Shown: positions 37,091 through 49,660, counted from the first letter of the stretch. The stretch: DNA of 64,000 nt from Anarhynchus alexandrinus (GCA_008711295.1 VUYV01000212.1:995276-1059275), one strand, 5' to 3'. The notes: generated by a model not told the origin, from the sequence alone. A program made the numbers and translations.

Positions 37091-37725
37091 CACAGAATCA
37101 CAGAATCACAGAATGGTCAGGGTTGGAAGGGACCTCTGGAGATCATCTAGTCCAACCCCCCTGCCCAAGCAGGGTCACCTACAGCAGGTTGCACAGGACG
37201 GCGTCCAGGCGGGTTTTGAATGTCTCCAGAGTGGGAGACTCTACCACCTCTCTGGGCAGCCTGTTCCAGTGCTCTGCCACCCTCAAAGTAAAGAAGTTCC
37301 TCCTCATGTTAAGATGGAACTTCCTATATTCATGTTTGTGCCCATTACCTCTTGTCCTATCACTGGGCACCACTGAAAAAAGGCTGTTCCCATCCCCCTG
37401 GCACCCTCCCTTTAAGTATTTGTAAGCATTAATAAGATCCCCCCTCAGTCTTCTTTTATCTAGACTAAAAAGACCCAAGTCCCTCAGCCTTTCCTCATAA
37501 GAGAGATGTCCCAGTCCCCTAATCATCTTCATAGCCCTTTGCTGGACCCTCTCCAGCAGTTTCCTGTCCTTCTTGAACTGGGGAGCCCAGAACTGGACAC
37601 AGTACTCCGAATGCGGCCTCACCAGGGCAGAACAGAGGGGGAGGATAACCTCCCCTGCTGGCCACACTCTTGATGCACCCCAGGATGCCATTCGCCTTGT
37701 TGGCCACCAGGGCACATTGCTGGCT
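37091..37725 (-). mobile_element. CR1 LINE, 5'-truncated, ORF2 C-terminus plus 3' UTR
   Basis: The 3' end is at 37091, where three tandem CACAGAAT units on the plus strand are the complement of the CR1 octamer tail, followed by the hallmark ggttggaagggacct..tccaaccccc block. CR1 is a non-LTR retrotransposon copied by target-primed reverse transcription, and 5' truncation is usual. Only the end of ORF2 (reverse-transcriptase protein C-terminus) remains. The minus frame ending at 37179 shows family words such as [41 protein letters not shown] and [10 protein letters not shown]. The segment nearest 37715 is in another frame ([17 protein letters not shown]), so a small indel near 37640 breaks ORF2. 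The rest of the frame has no stop, suggesting a moderately young copy. Confidence 0.96.
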
Positions 37726-40700
37726 GTTATTAATCTATTAGAATCGGCCTATATAGTAAAGGGCATTACATATATAAGATAAAAAAAGAAGCAAAGTTAA
37801 ATTGCACTTTACTTTAGGATAGATATGACATAGCCTGCTGAAGGAAGTTGTACGATTTCTTAAGCTTCCATTTTCGCTTATTAGCTTAGGTCTTTCAGGG
37901 TTTTACATGTCTGTGATTCTGGCTATCCCTTTTCAGAACTGCTCCTGTCTCAGCTACTGACTGGGTAAACTCAAACACAGGGCTGCCAAACACAGAGCTA
38001 TGGTTACCACTCATCCTGTCAGACTTCATTAGTCTTCTTGTACATTTGTCTGGGAAAATATCTACCTATCTGTTTTGATTTACTGCTGAAAGATGAATAG
38101 TTTCATTTTAAGTCTATAATTATTTCATGACCTTTGTTCAGAAAAGATGCCAAACTTCTCTTTTTTTTTTTATTTTCTTATAAGGACTCCTGTCTGACTT
38201 CAGTGCAGACATTAGGATGGACTTTTTATACTACACATAAGAGAGATAGGTGGATTTCTTATATTAAGAAGCACTTAACACAAACTTTTGGACATTGTTT
38301 AGCTAGCTTGCAGCAGAGTATATATCACAGAGAATATCCAGAGGGATGTATTTCAGCATCAGAGGTCATGGTTTGATTTCTGACCAACTAGTCAGCTGTC
38401 CTCCTCAGCAGGGAACAGGAAGATGGGTAGGTGGATATGGAGAAACAAATCTATGGAAAATGCCACCAAAACTTTTTTGGTTTTGTTAGTAAGTAGCCAT
38501 TTAAATTTGTTTCATTTAAAAACTAAAGACCCTCTGGGATAGTCCAAGAAATTAAAAAAAAGTAGAAAAAGGTTAATCTGAAAAGGTTTGTAATTAATCC
38601 CATACAATGGCTTCAAATGTCATTCATGATGTGGAAATCTTTGAGGTTTGATTTCTGTTTAGGCAGCTGGAGTTTTGTTGGATAATTCAGACTTCAGCAT
38701 CCTGCTCATATTCTATTCCAAGCTGTTTCATACTGGATTTCTTTAACTGTCTGCCCAGCTTAAAAAGCAATTAAAGGGCTTCTCAGTGCATTTCTACAGC
38801 ACCTGATACACCCTTCCATTGACATGCTCAGGTTGACCTTTGAAAGCCTTCAATCACAGCAGAAACTGCAACAAGGAAACTACATTAATAAAAATAGCGC
38901 TTTTATGCTAATTGATTCCAGAGAGTGCAACAACTCCTACTGCAAATGAGAACTGAGGACCCCACTGGCAAATACGAGTTTCAGAACAGGAAGTGACAGT
39001 AGCTAAATTAATCCAGGAAGCACAGGGCAAAGAAGGGCAATCGAAATTCTGTGATTTTTTTCTACTTTCCAAGTCTTCCACCAGTGGCACACAATGGCAC
39101 AAACGCGCTTTGATTTGTATACTGCATGGTCCCCCCCCTCATAAAGCTGAGACATCTACAACATCACTGCGTTGTCCAAAGGCTTTGACAAAATCACGGT
39201 GGCAGCTGGAGATGCTCAGGGCATCCTTCCTGCTTAGCTCATGTGGAGACCCCCATACCACTCACACCTGCTGTACATATTCCCCAGTTTACCTCCTCGA
39301 GGATGCCAAGGAGCAATCCCCTCAGTTGCTGGAGAGCAGAGGCAAGCATTTCCAGCCTCTCACTGTTGTGCTAGGAAATTTTTGCAACAGAGGGTATTGA
39401 TGATATTGTAGGAAGAGATTAGAACAGGATTGAGAAGCAGTAAATCTGTCCCACTAGCCGTTGATCATATTTATGGTGCAGAACGGGTCTTGCAACTCTT
39501 TCAAGGGCACGCAAGACTTGCCTAGGGGGAGCCACTTTGTTGACAAAGCAGCCAGAAAGTAATTTCGGTAATTTCAGTGCAAGGAGACACCTTGTGCAGC
39601 TGCCTGTTTTTGCAGGTCTAAGGGCAGCCTTTGTTGCTCTGAAAAACGAGTACCTGACCAAGTGCTGCGATGCTAATAATTCAGCTTATGTTTTTAACAT
39701 ACTCTACATTGCCTGGTTTTGAATCTGACTCTGCGTTCGTATTACAGGAATATTCCAGCAAATGAGTTCAGTGGGGGGACTGTTTGCCAGAGTGCTGAAA
39801 ATATAGGCAGAAAGTTCATTTTTAAACTCAGGTGCACTAATTTTTGCTTGGATTTTAGTTCTAAGTTTTTAAGTCATTGCAATAAAGACAGAGAATGGAC
39901 CATTTTGTCCAGACAAAACACCTATTTAGGTGATATTAACACCCACAATGTGGTGGCTGCTCTGTATTTTTATAAAGCTTATACATATAAAGCTCTTCAT
40001 ATGCAATACATATATCTGTATATAAAGTTTATTCCAAACAATAGCATTTTACATAGTACATATATTCAAGAAAAATACCTAGAAAACTCACAAATTAAGA
40101 AACTCATGAAAGAAGTTGTTTTAAATTAATGGTTTTGTTTTTTGTATTATCAACAACGGGGTTCAGAGCCAGCCAGATTTTTCTACAATGTGCTGTTTAT
40201 GGTATTTTTTTTGTTGTTTATATTTTGTTAGATTTTTTTCTTCATGTCCCTCCTTTTGAGTTTCAATTAATCAATGCATTCCCATGGGAAGCCGAGAAAC
40301 ATTTTATTTTCTAGGGAACATCTCTTTCACCAGTGGTCCCAGGCAGTTCTTAGATCACACTCTAAATTAGTTTTACTGTTGTTTATTCTACAGGTACAAG
40401 TGAGCAGCTTCTAAACTGCTGGTATAGTTGTTGTTTCATAACTTTGTTTTCAGGTAAAAATTTACCTGCTGCACTTCAGAGTAGGATTGAATTATGCACT
40501 TCTGTAATTAGGTTTCAAGCGACTATCGACACATCTGGCCTCCATATTTTTGAAAAGGAAAAGGCATCTCTCCAGTTCAAAAATCCAATATTAAGTCTTT
40601 ACATCTGTGACCAAACACAGGGCATACAGTTAGCTTCATCAGGAATTATATTTTTAGAAATACCATATATCTTTATGGAAGTAGAAGGATGGACTCCAGG

Positions 40701-43700
40701 TTTCAGATTGAAACCCAAGCACTAAATCATGCCTGAAGATGTATCTGATTAATACTTGTCACTTGAAGCTTCCTCACTCCAGTCTGAGATACTACCTTGT
40801 CATTCCTCTCCAGATCATTGCTCCTCCACAATTTAGGCTATGTTTAAACTTAAGCTAGTTTGCAGTTTGAGAGAACTGGTTAAAGATGGGAGGTAACGCT
40901 CAAACTAATGGTCTTCTGGTGATAAAGGTAGGAGCAGCCTGAAATAACTCACTGTGTGTTGCTGTGCTGCTTTGTTGTCTTGGCTTACTCTCGTTGGCCT
41001 CTTCTGAGGGACATGACTGTGGTACAGTAATAGTAGCTGCCTCTTGCAGTGGAGAAGAGCCTGCAGATAGTGCCTTTCACGTTGCAAAAACATGGGGTCA
41101 GCTTTTAAAGGCATTTAAGCATGCCAAGATTTGGAAAGGCAGAAATGAGATTTTAAAAATTCATAGGTATCTCATTTAGATATTTAGAAGCTTTTGAAAA
41201 GTCCACTTGTGGTCTGCCTACCCAAATACACCTTAAAAGTGAGGTCCTTTGGGCAGGACAGACTACTGTTTGCAAACAATTGGTTTCTGAAATGCTAATT
41301 TTTTCCTCCCATTTCTAAGTTATCCAGAAATATGGTCCTTTTTAACAACAGCAAAAAAGTAATAAAATTATTTAAAATAGGTTGGCGAGCGATTTGTGGA
41401 CATATTTGACTTATGAATTACCATTTGTGAGCTGTTTGTAGTAAATATTTAGTTGACTCTTTGATGTAGGGTTGGTGTTTGGCTTCCTAAATCACAAGTT
41501 CTGCATTATTTTCCTGGAATGGATGATGTAACTTTATAAATGACTTCTGTTTCTTTCCATAATGAATTTTCAACATATAATACATTTTGTTTGTTTTGTT
41601 AAAAAGGACTTCAGTAAGTGGGGCTTAAATTAGCTGTTTGGGATCAGTTGTACAGACAGCACTTTAGTCATTCAAATACTAGTAAAAACTCATTAGCAAA
41701 GGGATAGGGACAAAGTGATTTTAAACCTTTTTCCTTTCTTTTGCTAAATGTTTTACATTTTATGGTTTATGACTACCTTTATCAGTTCTGTACAAACATT
41801 ATCTAATTTGTCTCCAGAGACTGCTGAGAAACCGGTAAGCCTGGTGTTCGTCATCCAGTTTTACAGTGGGAAACAACTGGACAAAGATACACAGAGGTTC
41901 TACACGGAGGGAACTGCAGGGACAGGGTGAGCCTGCGGTAACTGGTGCCATACCTGCCCAGGTCAGGCTGCCGTGCTCTGTGCGTGGTGCATGACATGCT
42001 GCCGGTAGGTCTCCGATAACGTACAGTCATGTAGAAATGTTCTGCTGAGAGTCTTTAAATTTTCTTCTCAGCGTGTTAACTTCCCACATTTTTGGAAGCT
42101 GGTCAGTAGACAGTAATTCTCATCCTTGAAAACTAAAGATGTTTTATTATTTTAAAAATAGTCTTTTAACGGATCAGAAAACATAACCTCTTTTTACATT
42201 GCACGTAGAGAAGATAAATCATTGGATGCCTTAATTTATAAATACCCATTATATTCCAGCTTCATTGCCAGTATCTATTTACACATTTCCCACAAAGAAA
42301 TTAAAATAGAAGAACATATTGTTCCCCAGACTTGTTGATTGACTTACTGATTTATGAGCTTGGTTTCTGAGACTCAACCAGAGCCTTTCCCATTGCACCA
42401 CACTAAGAGTCATGAAAATAATGGAACAGAAATACCACATGGCTAAGCCATGCATGCTTTCTGTTTAAGCAACGTCAGGCTGACCTTGAAATATTCGAAT
42501 CTCCAAACCTTGAAATCTCCAGCAAACCACACAGGAAATAGTTGCTCTACACCAACCAAGACATAGAAGAAAACCGGTGTTAAAAAGAACCATCCACTTA
42601 CTTTTCTTTCACCACTAACAATTAAATTAACTTAAACATAGTACAGCATTGACAAAATGTATGCTGACATTGAATGTTTTGGATTTAAATTTCGTGGTAA
42701 AGTAATCTTCGGGTCCTACTCTGCTTTCAGACATGTTGGAGGAAACTTACAGTAGATACTTACAGTAAATATGTGCAATCTATCCTGTTTCCTTTGCCTA
42801 CAGCATGAACACCATTCCAGGCCATGTATTTTCTTTTTCTTTTTTTTTTCCTTTTTTCTTTCCCCCCGTACTTAACAGTGTGTACTTTTACTATATAGGT
42901 TTTCCTGCAGGTAATGCCTGTTTATTTTTAGCACAGCTAATGGTGTGCTTGCTTACAACATAACAGCCCTGCCTTCTGAATAAGGGGAATGACTCACATT
43001 CATTAAAATGAATCTTGATACATTTGGCTACTCATACAAAACAGAGGTGCATAATGTGGGGGAATTAGAGGACACAGAATTCATTAATCCATGAGGTGGC
43101 AGTGATGCCAAGCAGAGACAGGCATAAATTTATCATATGTGTCTTGGTGACAAAGTGATTGTTTTGGGGAAAAAGAAAAGCAGCCTGGAATTTCTGAACA
43201 TTTAACTGTTGGAGGGGGATATTCCACAGGTTGAAAAGAAAACTGGATTGTGAAAATCAAGCTGATAGAGATTTTTAAGAAGAACATTCATGTGACATTT
43301 TTGTATTTTTCATTTCATTTTCAATTTTGGTAATCCTTCAGACTGTTTTGATTCAGTAATTTCTTTCCTTTGGAACGATTTTGCCTAGCAGAATTTTTAC
43401 TGGTGCACAGACTGAGAACAAAATCCATTCTATGAGTAGCAGCAAGAGGCGACATCAGCTTTATGCTACGTGATGATTTTGATTGTGTGTGGGCTGCGTG
43501 CAAGTCAGCCCCTTCTGTTTAAAATAATGGTGTGGCCAATAAAAATAGTTGCTGATGTTGATACTTGGGGAAAGCAGAGGCAGGGACAGAGAGAGCAAGT
43601 TCTCTATGTAACTTTTATCTAAGAAAAACACAGCTCTTGGTGCAGCATTTCTTTTAGGACCAACCACCCACTGACTTCAAGGGGATTTTGCAGTGTGCAA

Positions 43701-44171
43701 GTGAGATGAAAGTGGTCCAGCGTCTTGAAACTGGGATGCTTTCCATAATGCCAGTCCTTCAAGGCTGCGTTAGTGTGGGAGAGGGTCATCTCCACACACT
43801 GGTGGTTTTATGACATCTACTGAAACAGAACGTTTGCCTCAGTTAACTTTTATGCCAAACACATGGTATTTTATAAAGACGACTCGCCTGTGTAGCCCTC
43901 TCATGTCCTCCAGTAGCTATGACAATATGTTCAGTGTTGATATATTTTAATATAGACAAAATAATACATAATCACTAATAATTTGCATGTAAGTAGCACA
44001 TTTTATGCAGTGTCTGGTAGGCATATTACTAATTTGAATTGACTGGGTTTCCTAAGTCTTTTTTGAGACAAGTAAGTGAAAGCTGACATTTACAAATTTG
44101 GAGGGTTGAAGTTAGACAACTAAATCTGTACTGAAGGCTCAGAAAGAGCATTCCTGTATTCAAAAATTCTG
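37726..44171. other. Non-coding single-copy DNA
   Basis: AT-rich sequence without recognisable exons. It contains T-rich runs (38158-38171), a C8 run (39131-39138), and one possible MIR relic (41852-41910). Open frames such as plus 38993-39400 (135 codons) and plus 39719-40129 (136 codons) show no domain, and the latter is typical of AT-rich random frames. Confidence 0.62.
41852..41910 (-). mobile_element. Possible MIR/L2 relic, antisense
   Basis: ccagttttacagtgggaaac..ctggacaaagatacacagagg resembles the reverse complement of the MIR-type block (attttacaga-tgaggaaact-gaggcacagagagg). The similarity is short and diverged, so this is a weak call. Confidence 0.3.
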
Positions 44172-44938
44172 AGTCATAGAAGCATAGAATCATCTTGCTT
44201 GGAAGGGACCTTTAAGATCATCAAGTCCAACCATCAACCTAACACTGCCCAAGCCACCACTAAACTGTGTCCCTAAGCACCACATCTACCAGTCTTTTAA
44301 ATACCTCCAGGGATGGTGATTCAACCACTTGCCTGGGCAGCCTGTTCCAACGCTTGACAATTCTTTTGGTGAAGAAATTTCTCCTAATACCCAATCTAAA
44401 CCTCCCCTGGCACAACTTGAGGCCATTTCCTCTTGTCCTATCACTTGTTACTTGGGAGAAGAGACTAACCACCACCTCGCTATAGCCTCCTTTCAGGTAG
44501 TTGTAGAGAGTGATGAGGTCTTCCCTCAGCCTCCTTTTCTGCAGGCTAAACAACCCCAGTTCCCTCAGCTGCTCCTCATAAGTCTTGTGCTCTAGACCTC
44601 TCACCAACTTTGTTGCCCTTATCTGGACACGCTCCAGAACCTCAATGTCTGTCTTGTAGGGAGGGGCCTACAACTGAACACAGTACTCGAGATGGGGCCT
44701 CACCAGTGCCGAGTGCAGTGGGACAATCACTTCCCCAGTTCTGCTGGCCACACTATTCCTGGATACAGACCAGGATGCTGTTGGCCACCTTGCCCACCTG
44801 GGCACACTGCCGGCTCATATTCAGCCAGCTGTGTACCAATACCCTCAGGTCCTTCTCTGCCGGGCAGCTTTCCAGCCACTCTTCCCCAAGCCTGTAGCGC
44901 TGCATGGGGTTGTTGTGACCCAAGTGCAGGACCTGGTA
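44172..44938 (-). mobile_element. CR1 LINE, 5'-truncated, with a broken ORF2 C-terminus
   Basis: The 3' end at 44172 has a degenerate octamer tail (tcatagaagcatagaatcat on plus), then ttggaagggacctttaagat and aagtccaacc. The element reads right to left. From 44938 the minus strand encodes CR1 ORF2 C-terminal words ([39 protein letters not shown]). An in-frame stop follows and the reading moves to another frame. Further on, EYCVQL is followed by a TAG at 44668-44670 where family members have Trp or another codon. The frame from 44607 to 44260 ([35 protein letters not shown]) is open. The multiple lesions and degraded tail make it older than the copy at 37091, and it is clearly inactive. Confidence 0.95.
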
Positions 44939-46790
44939 CGGAAATGCAAAGCTGAGGAAGAACAGGCTGAGTCTGAGCTATTTAACAGCATGGTGACACT
45001 GGTGGCAAGCTCTGAGATGTGGCATTCACTTCTGCTGTGAATAATGCTGAACCCAACTCCTGCAACTTTCCTATTGCTGCCCAAAATTTACCTCTGGAGC
45101 TTGCATTTTACTTAGCTTCTAATGGCCAAGCCAGGGTGCTTCTGGCCTAACAAATACATAGGCAGGGACATATAACTCAGCATCTTCAAAGTCTCCTTTA
45201 TCCTGAAGGATAATTGTTTTTATTATTTTAAATTATGTAATAATGCCAAGGCACTGCAGTAATGGATCCCCTAAAACACACACACTGTAATAATGATTCC
45301 CCTTTTATTACGTCTCTCTAGGATGCTTAAACTAATAATCTCTGGAAAGCTTTCCCTGCACCAGATGCAGCCAGTGAACGGTTTTATTGTTATTCCCCAC
45401 ACTACCAGCATCTAATCCATGAAGCCAGGAAAGACTGTCCAGAGAAGAAGCAAATCAGCATTGATCACTGAGGGACTAATTTCCAACAGAGTGGATAAAT
45501 CCCCGCTATCTCTCCTAATGTTCTTCCTGGCCCAAGGCACCCTGACGAACCACTGGCCTCCCTCCAACCTGCTGTGAAAGGAAGTCAGAATCACAGCGAG
45601 ATGATTCAAGGGAATAGTCTCATCCATTGCACCCAGACTGCTTAATTTTATTGAGAAGCCCAACACCAGCTCCCACTGCCAAATCTGTCTTGCTGAGATA
45701 TATATGAGCTGAAGTTGAGTCTGATCATGTGTCAAGGACAATAGCAAATCTGTTTCAACTGAAACCGTGAAATATCAGGAGCTGGCTGGGAGTGAAGTCA
45801 GGTCCATCTTCCCCCTCCCCATGTACTCACACCAAGAGCAGGTCCCTTCATTTTGGCACTAGTCTCTGTGGCAGACGTGATGCTTATGCCAAAAGTTATC
45901 TCAGGAAAGAGGAGCTGTGCAGACCAATTTGCCTCCAAAACATGAGCAGGTGATGGCTACAACTTGAGAAAACATTACCTCTGTTCTTCCAGCTCTGTCT
46001 GCAGGGACTGGGCTGGTGCTGGATGCCCTGGAAATGGGTGAGGGTGCCTGCTGTGGGAGGGGGCTCTCTGTGATGTTGCTGAAATGAGTGTTGCAGAACA
46101 GTGCATCCCATTAACTCTTCAAAAGTATGCAGCAGTTACACACAGAAGGACATTATGAATAGATGGTATCCCAAGGACTCCACTTCACCATTTTGGCTTT
46201 AGCATTGTTATGTGTGATTTGCAAACTAGGTGTTTCCAGGAAGCGACATGCCAGAAGCCCTTCACCTTTGCATATGAAACCGAGAACAACCTTTCTGTAA
46301 TAGGACAAAATGCTTTTTTTAAGTGCTAGAGCAGGAACTGCCCTGCAACTGCAACTCACTTCATTTTAATAAATTCATGCCACTTTTTGTGAAACTGTTT
46401 TTGACCCTTTCTTTTTTTCTTGGGTTTGGCTCTGGGTCTTTAGAAATTTTGAGTCTAAGGCTTTTTTTTTTATTTTTTTCTCCTCCCCTCCCCGCCCCCC
46501 GAACAGCATTTAAAGATCTTTGTCTTGCTCAAGGATAATTTTGAAAATAAAACATGGATGAATTTTTTGACCTTCATGAGTATATTGGAAAGCAGAAAGT
46601 CCTCTGAACAATGTGGTTTGACTAAAAGACTGATATTTTAGTGAAGCTGAAAGAGAGCTAGACACTTATGAATATAACAGCAACCCTAGTAATACTAGTA
46701 AGAATTAGATTATAAGGTCATCGGTCCTCAAGCTATGAGGCCCTCCCAGAAGATTCTACCATTCCTAACTCTCCTACCAAAACCACTACA
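44939..46790. other. Non-coding single-copy DNA
   Basis: No gene or repeat is recognised beyond a homopolymer and polypyrimidine stretch at 46462-46500 (T-rich then C-rich). The 111-codon minus frame at 45412-45747 has no recognisable domain. Confidence 0.62.
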
Positions 46791-46920
46791 GAGTGGAATG
46801 GAATGGATGGAATGGAACGGAACGGAGTGGAACAGAACGGAACGGAGTGGAACAGAATGGAACGGAATAGAATAGAATAGAATAGAATAGAATAGAATAG
46901 AATAGAATAGAATAGATAGA
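46791..46920 (+). repeat. Pentanucleotide satellite: variant GGAAT zone then pure AATAG x10
   Basis: 46791-46865 consists of variant pentamers (GGAAT, GGAAC, GGAGT, CAGAA types). 46866-46915 is ten perfect AATAG units ending in ataga. Because the complementary pentamers lack stop codons in several frames, minus-strand frames stay open here and translate to five-residue repeats (ILFYS). These are artefacts, not genes. The tract is likely length-polymorphic and hard to assemble. Confidence 0.95.
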
Positions 46921-47189
46921 GATACATAAAAAAACACATGGAGAGAGTAATTTGGATAAAAATGCATCCTTTATGAGGCACAGCCCCATTTGAATCTTTC
47001 TCATTGAGAAAATACCATTTACGTTACGATAGTNAGAATAGAATAGAATAGAATAGAATAGAATAGAATAGATAGAGATACATAAAAAAACACATGGAGA
47101 GAGTAATTTGGATAAAAATGCATCCTTTATGAGGCACAGCCCCATTTGAATCTTTCTCATTGAGAAAATACCATTTACGTTACGATAGT
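46879..47189 (+). repeat. Exact 155-bp duplication around a single N (probable assembly artefact)
   Basis: 47035-47189 repeats 46879-47033 base for base, offset 156, with one N at 47034 between them. Each copy starts inside the AATAG satellite and continues through the same unique flank (acataaaaaaacacatggag, atgcatcctttatgaggcac, ending ttacgatagt). A gap of undefined size joined by two contig ends that both carry the same flank produces exactly this pattern. A real tandem duplication is less likely because divergence is zero and the junction is the N. Confidence 0.9.
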
Positions 47190-47919
47190 CGGAGATTTCC
47201 TACCTTAATCATGGAAGCACAGGAAAAAACACTCAAACTAGAAACACAAGGGGGCCAGAACCCTTTTAAATTGCTCTGGCATATGTTAAGGAATACGGTT
47301 AGCCTTTCAATGTTGAAATTGGGGCCTGTCAAAAAAATCTCGGAACCTGCCTCCTGGAAGTTAACAGCTGCAACCAAGCTAAGTTAGGCATGCACAGAGG
47401 AGCCTTTGTAAGAGAAATGTTTGGCTCGGATGCACTGCAGGCTCTCAGGCCTAAAAGCACGGATGCGTTTTCTTCCTCCCACAGGCGCAGTGACATTGCT
47501 GACAATATTTGTTTAGCCCAGTTGCTGATAATAATTTTTCCCTGCCTAGCTGCTGTGGACCAGTAGGTCTGTTCCATAATTAACAGTTTTTGCTCTTTCA
47601 GGCTCAGAAGTAGTAAGGGATAATTGGAGAAATGTGTTAAACTGGCCCTATTATGTTTAGTCTATTATGACTGGTCTGTTACGACTTTACGCTTCTGTTT
47701 TCCCTGGGACGCCCTTCGCTGCGACTTCGAGCTCCAGAGGGCTCCGCCGATTGCCTGACACCCAGTGATGGATTTTGCCCATCCCAGACAGCAAGGCAGA
47801 GCACTGCTTTTATTTGCAGCTAACCTTCCCAAAACAATAGCCCATCCATTGTCTGGGGGGATTGCAGCTCATGTACAAACAGGATGGCACGACAGCGAGA
47901 GGCCAAAGGGACAGCCTGC
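47190..47919. other. Non-coding single-copy DNA
   Basis: No feature is recognised. A small CpG-denser patch (about 47700-47760) is too short to be a CpG island. Confidence 0.6.
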
Positions 47920-48235
47920 TCTCTATAAGTTCATCAGGGGTGGTAAACACAAGAGAGGGAGAGAAGCTATTTAAGCTACAGAACAATGTTGGCACAAGAA
48001 CAAATGGGTCTGAATTGGCCATGAATAAATGTAAGCTGGAAATTAGAAGAATATTTCTAACCCTCAGCACAGTAAGGCTTGGGAACAGCCTTCCCATTGG
48101 GGGCAAGAAACCTAACTGGGTTTAAGATGGAACTTGATAAATTTATGAAAAGGATTATATGTTGTGGTTGCCTAAGACAGCAGGGGACTGGACACAATGA
48201 CGCAGGATGCCTTTTCCAAGCCTATGTTCTTCACA
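47920..48235 (+). mobile_element. Ancient CR1-family LINE 3' end
   Basis: The plus strand carries diverged but recognisable ORF2 C-terminal words of an old CR1 lineage also seen in turtle and crocodile genomes: NTREGEKLFKLQNN, VGTRTNG, LAMNKCKLEIRR, and F/L-x-NSLP-type residues. A 3' segment follows (aacttgataaatttatgaaa, ggattatatg..gttgcct, caggggactggac..atgacgcagg). The frame decays after about 48125. It differs strongly from the octamer-tailed avian CR1 copies and lacks their tail. The LINE machinery is long dead here. Confidence 0.75.
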
Positions 48236-49539
48236 GCAAAACCAACAATTACTCTTTCATATGTGTGTTTTTCAGGGCCTTCTTTTCCAGTTGAGGGCTG
48301 CACTTCTATTCATAACAACGTTGAAGGAATTTAGGTTCAAATGTCGACTCAACCTGGCAGCTTTCTTGCGCCAGACAGTGGTGCTGTGTTGTGATCATGC
48401 CTAAACCCGTTCTGGGAATGAAACCCAGCCTTAGTTTTTTTGGAAATTATATTATTTGTTGCAACTGGAAAATGACAGAGCTCCGATTCTTACAGTTCTC
48501 TTACTGATGCAGAGACTGCTACACAAATTTGGCACAACTTGTCATTTCTCATCAAGAAAAGCCTAAGACTGGAATAATAAGGAAATTCCCAATCAGGGTG
48601 AAGGTGCATTGGCAAAACTGTTTTGGGCGGTTTAAACAGCTTATCACGCACTGTATACCCGGAGGATGTGATAAAAATAGTTGTTCGTGCTCATAAATTG
48701 AAATTGTTGCATTGCAGTGTTAAAGACCTTTGTGTTAACTAACTGAAATTTAAGAGCAATATTTAACATTAGAATTTCTGTAAAACAAATGTAAGACAAG
48801 ATCATCATAACGTTTTTGCAGTAGGAAACGGTGGTGATATCATTCCGATATCTATTATTTTGTCTCAGGAAATGCAGTTATCACATTGTTTTTGTGCTAA
48901 AACGTGGGCTAGGGATAGCAAACACATTTCCTTAATCCTAACAGACTTCCTCCACATTATGGCTATGTTCAATACAGTCAAAGTCACATTACCTGAATGT
49001 CAGGAATTGCGTAACATCGCATTCCTATAAACACTTGAGCTGTTGGGTAGAGCTTCAGTTCACAAAGAAGGAAGATGATCGCTCCTTAGAGGAACTTCCA
49101 ATTATACCGTGGTTATTGCCTGAGCAAACTACTTACAACTCCAAAAGGGTCACTTCAGCCTCTTTAGGCAAGAGCTGTTCTTCTGCACTATTACAGCATT
49201 CAGCAGGCGTAGTTGGCTTCAGATGTATTTTTCATGGCAGGGTAGCTTGTCTGCCTCAGCGTCCTACTCTGGACAAGAATGGGGAAATATTTTCGACAAT
49301 AGCAGAGGTCTCTCTCTTTCTGGTGACTTACCCTGTGGGTAATGCAGTACAGCAAGCCCATGTCACATATGGTACCTTATTAACCACTTTAGAAATTTGA
49401 GATGCTTGCATATTATAGTTATCCATCATCCTCTCATTGAGCTGTGCTTGATGTCAGTTGCTTAGCTGGTATTTGTGATCTCTGTTTTGGAAAGTCTATA
49501 AAAGCTTCACAAAAAAACTTGGAAGCTGGTTGGTCTTAC
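48236..49539. other. Non-coding single-copy DNA
   Basis: Nothing gene-like is recognised. A 121-codon plus frame (49035-49400) has no domain content. Confidence 0.62.
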
Positions 49540-49660
49540 TTCTCTGTCTGCCAGTTGTGCCATTCTTAAATTAGGGATAATGATATTTACCTCCTTTGTA
49601 AAGTACTTTGAGGTGCAGCAAATGAAAAGCAGCAAATAAAAGAGATTGTGATTAGTTGTT
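49540..49660 (+). mobile_element. MIR-like amniote SINE relic
   Basis: The order ttaaattagggataatgata, tttacctcctttgtaaagta, ctttgaggtgcagcaaatga, then aaagcagcaaataaaa follows the 3' half of amniote MIR elements (..aaaatggggataatgata-cttacctcctttgtaaagtgctttgaga..gatgaaaagcgctatataa). It is diverged but collinear over about 110 bp. Such copies predate birds and are sometimes co-opted as regulatory sequence. Confidence 0.6.

Noticed and set aside
38345..38400. tRNA-derived SINE B box (ggtttgattt)
   Set aside because: No A box at the right distance and no SINE body; the word alone is common.
46482..46500. Possible G-quadruplex on the minus strand
   Set aside because: The C runs are 2, 4, 4 and 6, so only three runs of three or more exist; a stable three-tetrad structure is not supported.
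46733..47160. Repetitive minus-strand open frames with ILFYS-type repeats
   Set aside because: They are translations of the AATAG satellite, and the longest also crosses the N at 47034.
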